From assembly GCA_026786275.1 (NCBI GenBank), contig JAJAYJ010000172.1:1-43377 (forward strand): a DNA stretch of 43,377 nucleotides, in the 5' to 3' direction. The position numbers and the translations under genes are program-made. Shown one piece after another: positions 27,695 to 38,360 of the stretch (its first letter is position 1; each line of letters starts with the position of its first letter). The DNA comes from Nocardioides sp. Its GTDB lineage: Bacteria > Actinomycetota > Actinomycetes > Propionibacteriales > Nocardioidaceae. Below the pieces are notes generated by a model. It was not told the DNA's origin and searched no databases. It worked only from the letters and a program-made list of their open reading frames with translations.

Positions 27695-28653
27695 GGGTCT
27701 GGTCGGTGGGTCTGCGCACCCGCTTCCGCGGCATCACGGTGCGCGAGGGCGTGCTGGTCGAGGGCCCGGCGGGCTGGGGCGAGTTCAGCCCGTTCCTGGA
27801 GTACCCGCCCGAGGTCGCGCTGCCCTGGCTGCGCTGCGCGGAGGAGGCGGCCGCCGGTGACTGGCCCGCGCCGCTGCGCGACCGGGTGCCGGTCAACGTG
27901 ACCGTGCCCGCCGTCGACCCGGCGCAGGCCCACGCGATCGTCAGCGCCGGTGGTTGTGCGACCGCCAAGGTCAAGGTGGCCGAGGCCGGGCAGAGCCTGG
28001 CCGAGGACGAGGCCCGTCTGGAGGCGGTGCGCGACGCGATCGGGCCCGGCGGCCGGATCAGGGTGGACGCCAACGGAGGCTGGTCGGTCGACGACGCGGT
28101 CCGCGCGGTCGGCGTGCTGGAGCGGGCGGCGGGCGGCCTGGAGTACGTCGAGCAGCCGTGCCCGAGCGTCGAGGACCTGGCGGCCGTGCGCCGCGCAGTC
28201 GCGGTGCCGATCGCGGCCGACGAGTCGATCCGCCGCGCTGAGGACCCCTACCGGGTCCGGGACCTGGAGGCCGCCGACATCGCGGTGCTGAAGGTGCAGC
28301 CGCTCGGCGGGGTCCGTGCCTGCCTGCGGATCGCCGAGGACATCGCGATGCCGGTCGTGGTGTCCTCGGCGCTGGAGAGCTCGGTGGGGATCGCGGCCGG
28401 GGTCGCCCTGGCGGCAGCGCTGCCCGAGCTGCCGTACGCGTGCGGCCTGGCCACGGTGCAGCTGTTCACCGACGACCTGGTGCTGGAGCCGTTGCTGCCG
28501 GTCGACGGCTGGCTGCGGGTCGGCACCCCGGTGGTCTCCTCAGCGGCTCTGGAGCGGCTGGCCGCCCCGGACGACCGGGTCGCGCACTGGCGGGCCCGCC
28601 TCGCCGAGGTGCGTGCCCGTGGACACGACCTGCGGCAGGATCATCCCTCGTGA
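27691..28653 (+). CDS. menC: o-succinylbenzoate synthase
   Basis: Enolase-superfamily TAKVKVAE, RVDANGGW, YVEQPCPS, AADESIRR; ATGA overlap with menE. Confidence 0.92.
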   Translation: MRVWSVGLRTRFRGITVREGVLVEGPAGWGEFSPFLEYPPEVALPWLRCAEEAAAGDWPAPLRDRVPVNVTVPAVDPAQAHAIVSAGGCATAKVKVAEAGQSLAEDEARLEAVRDAIGPGGRIRVDANGGWSVDDAVRAVGVLERAAGGLEYVEQPCPSVEDLAAVRRAVAVPIAADESIRRAEDPYRVRDLEAADIAVLKVQPLGGVRACLRIAEDIAMPVVVSSALESSVGIAAGVALAAALPELPYACGLATVQLFTDDLVLEPLLPVDGWLRVGTPVVSSAALERLAAPDDRVAHWRARLAEVRARGHDLRQDHPS

Positions 28654-30233
28654 GCGATGCGACCAGCCTGGCCCGAGCCGTCGTCACCCGCTTGGTGCAC
28701 GCCGGCGTGAGCGAGGTCGTGCTCGCGCCCGGATCCCGCAACGCGCCCCTCTCCTTCGCGGCGTACGACGCCGCGGCCGCCGGCCTGCTGCGGCTGCACA
28801 CCCGCATCGACGAGCGCTCCGCCGGGTTCCTGGCCCTCGGCCTGACCCGCAACCACGCCCGGGCCGCGGTCATCTGCACGTCCGGCACCGCGGTCGCCAA
28901 CCTGCACCCCGCGGTGCTGGAGGCCGCGCACGCCGAGTTGCCGCTGGTCGTCCTCACCGCCGACCGGCCGGCCCGGCTGCGGGGCACCAACGCCAATCAG
29001 ACCACTGACCAGGTCGGCGTCTTCGGCCGGCTGGTCGCGCCCCACGACCTGTCCTCGGTCGACGGGCTGGACGGGCTCGTCCTCGACGCGCTCGTGCACC
29101 TCAACGTGCAACTCGACGACCCGCTGCTGCCCGAGGACACCTGGACCCCGCCGGGTCGTGCGGTCCAGGGTGCGCCCCGGCGCACGTTCGGCCACACGGC
29201 CCGCGTCGACCTCGGGCCGCGCACCGTGGTGGTGGCCGGGGACGACGCCGGACCGAAGGCCCGGATGCTGGCCGAACGGGCCGGCTGGCCGCTGCTGGCC
29301 GAGCCCTCCAGCGGCGCCCGCACCGGCACCCACGCGCTGCGCTGCTACCGGCTGCTGCTCGACACCGACCTGGGCCAGCAGGTTGAGCGGGTGGTCGTCT
29401 TCGGCCACCCCACCCTGTCCCGCCCGGTTGCGCGGCTGCTGGGCCGCCAGGACGTGCAGGTGCTGGCCGCCCCGGCCCGCGGGGTGTGGGCGCGACGACC
29501 GTTCCCGGTGCACGCCACGATCGGGGTCGGGGAGCCCGCCGAGGACCAGGAGCGCGACGACCCCGCCTGGCTGGAGGCCTGGCAGGCCGCGGACGCCGGG
29601 ATCAGTCGTGAGGTCGACCGCACCCTGGCCGCGGCGCCCGGCCTCACGCCGTACGCCGTCGCGGGCGCGGTCAGCCAGGCGGTCCCGGTCGACGGTCTGC
29701 TGGTGGTCGGTGCCTCCAGCCCGATCCGCGACCTGGACCTGATGGCCCGGCCCTACCCCGTCGGCCAGCACCGCAAGGTGATCGCGAACCGGGGGCTGGC
29801 CGGCATCGACGGCACCGTCTCGACCGCGATCGGCGCCGCCCTGGCCCGGTCGTGGGGCAGCCGCAACCTGGCGCTGATGGGCGACGTGACCTTCCTGCAC
29901 GACAGCAACGGGTTGGTGATGGGGCCCGAGGAGCCACGCCCCGACCTGACGATCGTGGTGGTCAACGACGACGGCGGGTCGATCTTCTCGATGCTGGAGC
30001 AGGGAGCGCCCGAGCACGCGGGCCGCTTCGAGCGGCTCTTCGGCACCCCGCACGGCGTCGACCTGGCCAGCCTGTGCGCGGCGACCCGGACCCCGCACTG
30101 GAAGGTCGACTCGGTGGCCGAGCTCGAGCACGCCCTGCTGGCGCCGAACGGCGGCGTGGAGGTCGTGGAGGCCGTCGTGGGCCGTCAGGACCGCCGGGCC
30201 CTGGACGAGCAGCTCAGGGCGCTGCGCGCGTGA
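28650..30233 (+). CDS. menD: SEPHCHC synthase (menaquinone biosynthesis)
   Basis: VVLAPGSRNAPLSFA, RIDERSAGFLALGL, CTSGTAVANLHPAVLEA, DVTFLHDSNGLV. Confidence 0.94.
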   Translation: MSDATSLARAVVTRLVHAGVSEVVLAPGSRNAPLSFAAYDAAAAGLLRLHTRIDERSAGFLALGLTRNHARAAVICTSGTAVANLHPAVLEAAHAELPLVVLTADRPARLRGTNANQTTDQVGVFGRLVAPHDLSSVDGLDGLVLDALVHLNVQLDDPLLPEDTWTPPGRAVQGAPRRTFGHTARVDLGPRTVVVAGDDAGPKARMLAERAGWPLLAEPSSGARTGTHALRCYRLLLDTDLGQQVERVVVFGHPTLSRPVARLLGRQDVQVLAAPARGVWARRPFPVHATIGVGEPAEDQERDDPAWLEAWQAADAGISREVDRTLAAAPGLTPYAVAGAVSQAVPVDGLLVVGASSPIRDLDLMARPYPVGQHRKVIANRGLAGIDGTVSTAIGAALARSWGSRNLALMGDVTFLHDSNGLVMGPEEPRPDLTIVVVNDDGGSIFSMLEQGAPEHAGRFERLFGTPHGVDLASLCAATRTPHWKVDSVAELEHALLAPNGGVEVVEAVVGRQDRRALDEQLRALRA

Positions 30234-30522
30234 GTACCGGCGCGTCCACCACCGGGAACGGGTCGTGGAACGGGGGCAGCAGCCCGTGCCACCCGTCGTG
30301 CTCCGATGATGTCCGCAAGCCCTGCGTGTGGTGCCCGAGCCTCTCCCGCTCGACGACGATCAGGTAGCTGCTCGGGTACTCGATGCCGCGCGTCGCGCGG
30401 AGCCCGCGGAAGCCGGGCGGGAGAGGTGATCGCCGTATTCCCGGCTCGACGGCGTTGTGCTGGCAGCGCAATCGGGTCGCGTGGGGTGCGGCGCGGGTGC
30501 TCGGGCTGGGAGGATCACGCTC

Positions 30523-32536
30523 GTGGAGTACGCCCTGCTGCTCAGTGGACTCGCGGTCGCGGTGCTCGCCTCGACCGCGGTGGCCCGACGCTTCGACGTA
30601 CCCGAGCCGTTCCTGCTGTTCCTCGTCGGCATCGCGGCCTCGTACATCCCGCAGGTGCCGCAGGTCTACCTCTCCGAGCAGGTGGTGCTCTTCGGCCTGC
30701 TGCCGCCGCTGCTGTACGCCGCCGCGCAGCAGACGTCCCTGGTCGACTTCAACGCCAACCGCCGCCCGATCCTGCTGCTCTCGGTCGGGTTGGTGGTCTT
30801 CACGACCGCTGGTGTCGGGCTGGTCGCCCACCTGCTGCTGCCCGGCATCGGGTGGGCGCTCGCGTTGGCCATCGGCGCGGTCGTCGCGCCCCCCCCCCCC
30901 CGGGGCCGCCACCCGCGCGGGGCGCCGGGGGGGCGGGCGCGGCGCGGTGGGGCGCGACAGCCCGGGGCGGGGCGCCCACCTGCGGCGGCCGGGCAGGGGG
31001 GGGGCGGGGGCGTGGGCCTGCGGGGCGGTCGGCGCGCCGCCCGACGCGGTGGCCGCCACCGCGATCGGGCGCCGGATCGGGCTGCCTCGGCGGATCGTGA
31101 CGATCCTCGAGGGCGAGTCGCTGCTCAACGACGCGACCGCGCTGGTCGCGCTGCGCACGGCGCTCGCCATCGCCGCGGGCAGCGGGCTGGACTACTGGGG
31201 TGTCTCGCTGGACTTCGTGCGGGCGGCCGGTGGCGGCGCGCTGATCGGGATCGGGTTCTTCGTCGTAGTGGCCAAGGTACGTCGGAACCTGGCTGACCCC
31301 GTCCTGGACAGCGCCCTGTCGCTGCTGGTGCCGTTCGCGGCGTACGTCGTGGCCGAGGAGGCGCACGCCTCCGGCGTGATCTCGGTCGTGGTCGCCGGGC
31401 TGCTGCTCGGCCACCAGGCGCCGGTGCTGCAGTCCGCACAGTCCCGGATCGCCGAACGTCTCAACTGGCGCACCATCTCCTTCGTCCTCGAGAACGCGGT
31501 GTTCCTGCTGATCGGGCTGCAGGCCTGGTGGATCGTGCGCGGTGCCGCCGACAGCGACCTCAGCACCGGTCGGATCGTCGCCGTCTGCGCGGCCACCCTC
31601 GGTGCCGTCGTGGTGCTACGGCTGCTGTGGGTCTTCCCGGCCCGGTACGCGATCGTCCGTCCCGGCGCCGACCCCGACGCCGGTGGAGTCCCACCCTGGA
31701 CCTACACCTTCCTGCTGGGCTGGGCCGGCATGCGCGGCGTGGTCACCCTGGCCGCGGCGTTCGTGATCCCGGAGGGCACGCAGTACCGCGAGGTGCTGCT
31801 GCTGATGGCCTTCACCGTGGTGGCCGGCACGCTGCTCATCCAGGGCATGTCGCTGCCGTGGATCGCGCGGCGCCTGCGGGTGCCCTCGCCCGACCCGGCC
31901 GAGGACGCGCTGGCCCGGGCCACCCTGCTGCAGCAGGCCTCCAAGGCGGCGCTGCACCGGCTCGACGACATGCAGTACGACGACGCGCACGGCGTCATCG
32001 ACCTGATCCGTCAGCGCCTCGACCAGCGCAACTTCGCGGCCTGGGAGCGGCTGGCCACCGTCAGCGACGAGGAGTCGCCCAGCGACCTCTACGCACGGGT
32101 CCGGCTGGCGATGATCGAGGCCGAGCGGAAGCGGGTGCTGGAGATCCGCAGCGAGGGCATCGTGCCCTCCGACGTGGTCGCCGACGTGCTGGCGATGCTG
32201 GACGTCGAGGAGTCGATGCTCGACCTGGCCACCGAGGAGCGCCGGGAGATCCGGCTGACCTCGGGCGCTCGGCGTACCGGGGCGAGCTGCGAGGACCTGG
32301 AGACGCACCCCGCCGTCGCGACGGCCGACGAAGCGTGCTGCGCCCGGTGCCTCGAGGAGGACCTACGCTGGGTCGCTCTGCGGCAGTGCCTGGTCTGCGG
32401 CAACCTGGCCTGCTGCGACTCCTCGGTCGGCCAGCACGCCGCCGGGCACTTCCATGAGACCGCCCACTCGGTGATGGAGTCGGCCGAGCCCGATGAGGAC
32501 TGGCGCTGGTGCTATGTGCACCACACCACCGGGTGA
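30523..32536 (+). CDS. Na+/H+ antiporter (CPA1/NhaP-like) with C-terminal UBP-type zinc finger; reading frame interrupted at ~30889-31035
   Basis: Frame 1 MEYALLLSGLAVAVL...AIGAVVAPP; frame 2 GAPPDAVAATAIGRRIGLPRRIVTILEGESLLNDATALV...WRWCYVHHTTG; C-terminal Cys/His cluster. Confidence 0.82.
30889..31035. other. GC-only low-complexity stretch disrupting the antiporter ORF; probable assembly artefact
   Basis: cccccccccccc...; contains noisy near-copies of both flanking coding sequences. Confidence 0.7.
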
Positions 32537-32635
32537 GGGACGTCCGGACGGCGGGGACCTCCCGCAGACCGCCCGCCTCTGACGTCGCCTGCTGACGTCG
32601 CCCGAGCGCGAGCACGAGGCAGGTGGGTCGTGGCC

Positions 32636-33910
32636 TCAGGAGCCGCCGAGGGAGTCGCGGACCGGCACGAACTTGGCCTGCGCCTCGGCCAGCTCGGAGT
32701 CCGGGTCGGAGTCGGCGACGATGCCGCAGCCCGCGAAGAGCCGGACGCTGTCGCCCTCGACCACGCCGGAGCGCAGCGCGATGCCCCACTCGCCGTCACC
32801 GCGGTCGTCCATCCAGCCGACCGGTCCGGCGTAGCGGCCCCGGTCGAGGTGCTCGATCTCCTCGATCAGGTGCACGGCCTCCAGCGTCGGGGTGCCGCCC
32901 ACGGCCGCGGAGGGGTGCAGCGCCTCGGCCAGCTGCAGCGACGACACGGTGGCGGCGTCGTGCACCACCCCCGCCACGTCGGTGGCCAGGTGCATCACGT
33001 TGGGCAAGTGCAGCACGAATGGCGACTCCGGCACGTTCATCGACGAGCAGTGTGGCTCGAGGGAGTCGGCGACCGAGCGGACGGCGTACTCGTGCTCCTC
33101 GAGGTCCTTCGACGACCGGGCCAGCGCAGCGGCCAGAGCCAGGTCGCGGCCGTCGTCACCGGTCCGCCGGATGGTGCCGGCCAGCACCCGGGAGGTGACC
33201 AGGCCGCGCTCTCGGCGCACGAGCATCTCGGGGGTGGCGCCGAACATGCCGTCCACGTGGAAGGTCCAGCACATGGGGTAGCCCTCGGCCAGGCGCTGCA
33301 GCGGCCATCGCACGTCCACAGGCTCGGCGGCGGTGGCGACCAGGTCGCGGGCGAGCACGACCTTCTCGAGGTCACCCCGCCCGATCCGTTGCACCGCGTC
33401 GGCGACGACACCCATCCAGCGCTCGCTGTCGAGGGACCCGTCGGAGAAGGCGATGCCCGCCGGCGGCCGGGGTGCGGGTGCCGCGCACAGACGGGCGTCG
33501 ACCCGGGCAGCGTCGACCGACACCGTGGTCATCCAGGCCCGGTCACCGCGCAGCCCGACCACGACCTCGGGCACCACGAGCGCCGAGTCACCGGGCTCGT
33601 CGGAGAAGGCGAAGGTGCCGAAGCCGACCAGGCCGGTGCCGGGCTCGGCCACCGTGTCGGTGATCTCGGCGCGCGCTGTCAGCTCGCTCCACCACTTCGC
33701 GGCGTCCGCGAAGCGAGTCGGGCCGTCGGTGCGCAACAGGGCGGCCACGCCCCAGCCGACCAGTCCCTCGCCGCGCCGGATCCAGGAGACCGGGTGGTCG
33801 TCGGGCACCAGGTCCAGCAGGCCCAGGCCGGGCGGCAGGGAGACGGCGACGGTGGTGACCACGAGGCGGTCGGGCAGCGGAGCCCCTCCGGCGCGGTCGA
33901 TGCTCACCAT
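32636..33910 (-). CDS. menF: Isochorismate synthase
   Basis: GDLEKVVLARDL, GATPEMLVRRE, HLPNVMHLATDVAG, HPSAAVGGTP, YAGPVGWMD, LFAGCGIVADSDPDSELAEAQAKF. Confidence 0.93.
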   Translation of the reverse strand: MVSIDRAGGAPLPDRLVVTTVAVSLPPGLGLLDLVPDDHPVSWIRRGEGLVGWGVAALLRTDGPTRFADAAKWWSELTARAEITDTVAEPGTGLVGFGTFAFSDEPGDSALVVPEVVVGLRGDRAWMTTVSVDAARVDARLCAAPAPRPPAGIAFSDGSLDSERWMGVVADAVQRIGRGDLEKVVLARDLVATAAEPVDVRWPLQRLAEGYPMCWTFHVDGMFGATPEMLVRRERGLVTSRVLAGTIRRTGDDGRDLALAAALARSSKDLEEHEYAVRSVADSLEPHCSSMNVPESPFVLHLPNVMHLATDVAGVVHDAATVSSLQLAEALHPSAAVGGTPTLEAVHLIEEIEHLDRGRYAGPVGWMDDRGDGEWGIALRSGVVEGDSVRLFAGCGIVADSDPDSELAEAQAKFVPVRDSLGGS

Positions 33911-34036
33911 GCGAGCCTACCCACGGGTTCGCGCTGTCCTGGGTCCGAACGGGTGAGGACGGTGGGGTGTGTGACGCATCCATCACGCCGGGGGACCGGG
34001 CGGCGGCCGCGCGATCTCTCGGTAGCCTTCGCCGAC

Positions 34037-34666
34037 GTGACCCCCTCGTCCTCCCGCCGTCCGTCCGCCCGTGTGTCCGCGATCGTGCTGGGGGTGCTGC
34101 TGCTCGTCGCGATGGCCGGCTTCGCGATCGGGCTGCCACGACTCGCGCAGGACGAGGCCTCCTCCGGGGTCTCGCTGCCCGACACGCTGCCGGGTGGTTG
34201 GACCGCTATCGAGCGGGCGGGCGGGCCGGACGGCGCCGACGACGCGGAGTTCACCGCGCAGCAGGCGCAGGCCGTCACCTACGTCAACGAGGTCCTCGGC
34301 GGGGTGTACGACGAGCCGACGGGGTTCCAGGCCTACGTCAACGACGCCCGCGACAGCCTCGTCACGGTGACCGTCTTCGACGCCGCGGGGGGAGCCTTCG
34401 CACCGGCCAACGGCGTGGCCGACCCGGCCCTGTTCGGCCTCGACCGGGCGCCGGTCGAGCTGACCCGTGAGGGTGACGCCGTCTGCATCGCCAACTACCA
34501 GAGCGCTGCGCAGTCGGGCCAGGCCCCGCAGGGCGACCCCGACCAGCCGCTGTCGGTCAGCTGCCAGACGACCCAAGGCGCGCAGACCGTGCAGCTGGGC
34601 TCGCAGGGCATGTCGGTCGGCGACACGGTCGAGCTGCTCGACCGGGTCGGTGCCGGTGCGGCCTGA
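34037..34666 (+). CDS. Hypothetical secreted/membrane-anchored protein
   Basis: GTG start; N-terminal TM AIVLGVLLLVAMAGFAIGL; 209 aa. Confidence 0.7.
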   Translation: MTPSSSRRPSARVSAIVLGVLLLVAMAGFAIGLPRLAQDEASSGVSLPDTLPGGWTAIERAGGPDGADDAEFTAQQAQAVTYVNEVLGGVYDEPTGFQAYVNDARDSLVTVTVFDAAGGAFAPANGVADPALFGLDRAPVELTREGDAVCIANYQSAAQSGQAPQGDPDQPLSVSCQTTQGAQTVQLGSQGMSVGDTVELLDRVGAGAA

Positions 34667-34672
34667 GGGGGG

Positions 34673-35512
34673 TCACGACCAGTAGACGACGACCCGATCG
34701 CCCACGGCCACCTGGTCGAACAGGTCGGTGATCGCGTCGAGGTCACGCACGTTGACGCAGCCGTGGGAGGCCCCGGCGTACCCCCGGGCGGCGAAGTCCG
34801 AGGAGTAGTGGACGGCCTGGCCGCCGGAGAAGAACATCGCGAACGGCATCGCCGAGTCGTAGAGGCTCGACACGTGGTCGCGGCTCTTGCTCTCCACCGA
34901 GAACGCGCCCTCACGGGTCGGCGTCACGCTCGAGCCGAACCGTACGTCGACAAGCGCGCGGACCTCCCCGCCGACGACCCAGCGCAGCGTCTGGGTGCTC
35001 TTGTCGACGCACAACGCCCGCCCGGTCGCACACCGGGCGTCGAGCGGGCCGGGCGGGTTGCCCCCGCCGCTGCTCACGATGTTGTCGAGCTCGTCTTGCG
35101 TCGGCACGGTCGTCATCGCGGTCAACCGGTCCAGGGTGCGCTGGTCGACCTGTCCGGTGACCGGGATCTCGCGCTTGGCCTGGAAGCCCCGCACGGCCTG
35201 CACGGTGAGGTCGTCGTACCCGCCGGTGACGTCATGGTCGAACCAGTCGATCTGGCGCAGTCGCGCCTGCAGGTCCTCGACGTCGTCGCCTGACGCACCG
35301 GGCACGAGCAACGCCGGTCCGGCCACCAGGGTGGGGGTCGGTGCCAGGGTCGGGGCAGCGGGCGGCAGCCCGCGCGACGACACCGCTGCGGCGGCGGAGG
35401 CGGGGCCGGCCGCCAGCTGCTGCTGGCGGTGGGCGTAGACGGCCGCGACGACGGCCGAGGCGAGCAGGACGATCGTCAGGACGCCGAGCAGCAGACGACG
35501 CAGGTGCGACAC
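34673..35512 (-). CDS. L,D-transpeptidase with peptidoglycan-binding domain
   Basis: PG-binding-like DDVEDLQARLRQIDWFDHDVTGGYDDLTVQAVRGFQ; YkuD motif HYSSDFAARGYAGASHGCVNVRDLDA. Confidence 0.9.
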   Translation of the reverse strand: MSHLRRLLLGVLTIVLLASAVVAAVYAHRQQQLAAGPASAAAAVSSRGLPPAAPTLAPTPTLVAGPALLVPGASGDDVEDLQARLRQIDWFDHDVTGGYDDLTVQAVRGFQAKREIPVTGQVDQRTLDRLTAMTTVPTQDELDNIVSSGGGNPPGPLDARCATGRALCVDKSTQTLRWVVGGEVRALVDVRFGSSVTPTREGAFSVESKSRDHVSSLYDSAMPFAMFFSGGQAVHYSSDFAARGYAGASHGCVNVRDLDAITDLFDQVAVGDRVVVYWS

Positions 35513-35674
35513 AGGAGCTCCTGGGGGAAGGTCGGAGTTCGGGGGGCCGGCTGTCGCGCGGCGGGCCTTGGAGAACAGTGACCCCTCGAGGACCGGTCTG
35601 GTCGGCGCCACTCCGAGGCGGCGGGCCGAGGGGTGAGGAGGAGGGGTGGCCGGTCGGCCCCGTAATCTTTGCTC

Positions 35675-36367
35675 GTGGCCCGCGCAGAGCTCGACAAGCA
35701 ACCCACCGACGTGCGTCGGATGTTCGACGCCGTGGCGCGTCGCTACGACGTCACCAACGACGTGCTGTCCCTGGGCCAGGATCGCCGGTGGCGACGCGAC
35801 ACCGTCGACGCGGTCGCGCCGAGGCCGGGGGAGCGGGTCTTGGACCTCGCCGCCGGCACCGGCACCTCGAGCCAGCCCTTCGCGGACCTGGGTGCGGTCG
35901 TGGTGCCATGCGACTTCTCGCTGGGGATGCTGGAGGTGGGCAAGCGGGCGCGCCCCGCGCTCGCCTTCACGGCCGGCGACGGCACCCGGCTGCCGTTCGC
36001 CGGCGACACCTTCGACGCGGTCACCATCTCCTTCGGGCTGCGCAACATCGTGGACCCGCTGCAGGGTCTCCGCGAGATGCTCCGGGTCACCAAGCCGGGC
36101 GGTCGGCTCGTGGTCTGCGAGTTCAGCCACCCGACCTGGACGCCGTTGCGCACCGTCTACCTCGAGTACCTCATGAAGGCTCTGCCCCCCGTGGCCCGGG
36201 CCGTGTCGTCCTCCCCGGACGCCTACGTCTACCTGGCCGAGTCGATCCGGGCCTGGCCCGACCAGCGGGGCCTGGCCGACCTGGTCCTGGAAGCCGGCTG
36301 GGTCGGTGCGGAGTGGCGCGACCTCTCGGGCGGCATCGTGGCCCTGCACCGCGCCACGTCGGGGTAG
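35675..36367 (+). CDS. menG: Demethylmenaquinone methyltransferase
   Basis: [68 protein letters not shown]; UbiE/MenG family. Confidence 0.94.
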   Translation: MARAELDKQPTDVRRMFDAVARRYDVTNDVLSLGQDRRWRRDTVDAVAPRPGERVLDLAAGTGTSSQPFADLGAVVVPCDFSLGMLEVGKRARPALAFTAGDGTRLPFAGDTFDAVTISFGLRNIVDPLQGLREMLRVTKPGGRLVVCEFSHPTWTPLRTVYLEYLMKALPPVARAVSSSPDAYVYLAESIRAWPDQRGLADLVLEAGWVGAEWRDLSGGIVALHRATSG

Positions 36368-36432
36368 TCCCCGCTGAGATTGGCCCCTGGCGGGTGGCCG
36401 ACGGGGCGATCCAAGCGGGGACTACCCCGACG
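36357..36432. repeat. Inverted repeat with 19-bp perfect arms overlapping the menG stop
   Basis: cgtcggggtagtccccgct (36357-36375) / agcggggactaccccgacg (36414-36432), 38-nt loop. Confidence 0.9.
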
Positions 36433-36640
36433 GTCGACCCAGGCCCCGTTCGCACACCCCCCCGGGCAGGCAATTAGCCAAGGCGGCCATGCCCAAAATC
36501 TGCAGGGGGGTCCTCTCCAGGTGGGGCCACCCCCGCGTGACGGGCCGGTCGAGCAGTGGCAGACTGAGGGCCGCGGCACTTCGTGATTTGGTTCACAAGA
36601 TCACAACCGGCGCGTCGACAGATGAAGGGAGGGCGCCGTC

Positions 36641-37000
36641 GTGGAGCTCTACACCCCGGTGCTGGCACTCGGAATCCTGGCCGCGCTGTTCGCCGTCGGA
36701 TCGGTGGGCATCAGCACGCTGACCGGTCCCGCCCGCTACAACCGGGCCAAGCTGGACTCCTACGAGTGCGGCATCGAGCCGACCCCGCAGCCCGTCGGCG
36801 GCGGTCGCTTCCCGGTGAAGTACTACATCACCGCGATGCTCTTCATCGTCTTCGACATCGAGATCATCTTCCTCTACCCGTGGGCCGTCCACTTCGACGC
36901 CATGGGGGTGTTCGGGCTGGTCGAGATGGTCATCTTCATCGCCACCGTGTTCGTCGCCTATGCCTACGTGTGGCGACGCGGCGGCCTCGAGTGGGACTGA
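36641..37000 (+). CDS. nuoA: NADH-quinone oxidoreductase subunit A
   Basis: [45 protein letters not shown]. Confidence 0.96.
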   Translation: MELYTPVLALGILAALFAVGSVGISTLTGPARYNRAKLDSYECGIEPTPQPVGGGRFPVKYYITAMLFIVFDIEIIFLYPWAVHFDAMGVFGLVEMVIFIATVFVAYAYVWRRGGLEWD

Positions 37001-37074
37001 GCGACGCGACGCAGGCACGCCGCAAGCGTCCTCGTACCTCCCGACGCGCACCGGACGAACGAAAGGGCAACTAG

Positions 37075-37629
37075 ATGGGTATCGAAGAGAAGCTTCCGAG
37101 CGGCGTCCTGCTCACCACGGTCGAGGGCGTGGCCGGCTACATGCGCAAGGCGTCGTTCTGGCCGGCCACCTTCGGCCTGGCCTGCTGCGCCATCGAGATG
37201 ATGACGTCGGGCGGTCCGAAGTACGACCTGGCCCGCTTCGGCATGGAGGTCTTCCGGGCCAGCCCGCGCCAGGCCGACCTGATGATCGTGGCCGGCCGGG
37301 TCAGCCAGAAGATGGCGCCCGTACTGCGCCAGATCTACGACCAGATGGCCGAGCCGAAGTGGGTGCTCGCGATGGGCGTCTGTGCCAGCAGCGGCGGCAT
37401 GTTCAACAACTACGCGATCGTTCAGGGTGTCGACCACGTCGTGCCCGTGGACATGTACCTGCCCGGCTGCCCGCCGCGCCCCGAGATGCTGATCGACGCC
37501 ATCCTCAAGCTGCACGACCAGGTCCAGGCAGGCAAGCTCGGGGCCAACCGGCTGGCCCAGATCGAGCAGCGCGAGAACGACGCGCTCAAGGCCGTGCCGA
37601 CCTCCGAGATGAAGGGTCTGCTCAGGTGA
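37075..37629 (+). CDS. nuoB: NADH-quinone oxidoreductase subunit B
   Basis: [45 protein letters not shown]. Confidence 0.97.
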   Translation: MGIEEKLPSGVLLTTVEGVAGYMRKASFWPATFGLACCAIEMMTSGGPKYDLARFGMEVFRASPRQADLMIVAGRVSQKMAPVLRQIYDQMAEPKWVLAMGVCASSGGMFNNYAIVQGVDHVVPVDMYLPGCPPRPEMLIDAILKLHDQVQAGKLGANRLAQIEQRENDALKAVPTSEMKGLLR

Positions 37630-38360
37630 GCGACCAGGGTCCCGACCAGGCGGCCGTCGACCAGTCGCCCGAGAACACCGCGCACCTCCCGGCCGAGGCC
37701 GGGCAGGTGCAGGCCGTCGGCGCCCGCAGCGGGATGTTCGGCGTCAAGGGCACCGGCGACACCAGCGGGTACGGCGGGCTGGCCGCGCCGATCGTGTTCC
37801 CCGGCGCCACCTCACGACCTCTCGAGGGCTGGCGCGAGGACGTCGCCGCTGCCCTCGACACGGCGCTGGCCGGCGGCGGGCTGCACACCGCGCTGCAGCA
37901 GGTCGTCGTGCACCGCGGCGAGGTCACCTTCCACGTGCGCCGCGAGGACCTGCTGGCCGTGGCCACCCTGCTGCGCGACGACCCGGCCCTGCGCTTCGAG
38001 CTCTGCTCGGGGGTCAGCGGGGTGCACTACCCGGCCGACACCGGCCGCGAGCTGCACGCGGTCTACCACCTGCTCTCGATGACCTTCAACCGCCGGATCC
38101 GGCTCGAGGTCACGGCTCCCGACGCCGATCCGCGCCTCCCGTCCACGGTCCCGGTCTACCCGACCAACGACTGGCACGAGCGCGAGACCTTCGACATGTT
38201 CGGCATCGTGTTCGACGGCCATCCCGCCCTGACGAGGATCCTGATGCCCGACGACTGGCCGGGCCACCCCCAGCGCAAGGACTACCCGCTCGGAGGAATC
38301 CCGGTGGAGTACAAGGGTGGGACGGTTCCGCCGCCCGACCAGCGGAGGTCGTACAACTGA
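37626..38360 (+). CDS. nuoC: NADH-quinone oxidoreductase subunit C
   Basis: [43 protein letters not shown] start overlapping nuoB. Confidence 0.95.
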   Translation: MSDQGPDQAAVDQSPENTAHLPAEAGQVQAVGARSGMFGVKGTGDTSGYGGLAAPIVFPGATSRPLEGWREDVAAALDTALAGGGLHTALQQVVVHRGEVTFHVRREDLLAVATLLRDDPALRFELCSGVSGVHYPADTGRELHAVYHLLSMTFNRRIRLEVTAPDADPRLPSTVPVYPTNDWHERETFDMFGIVFDGHPALTRILMPDDWPGHPQRKDYPLGGIPVEYKGGTVPPPDQRRSYN

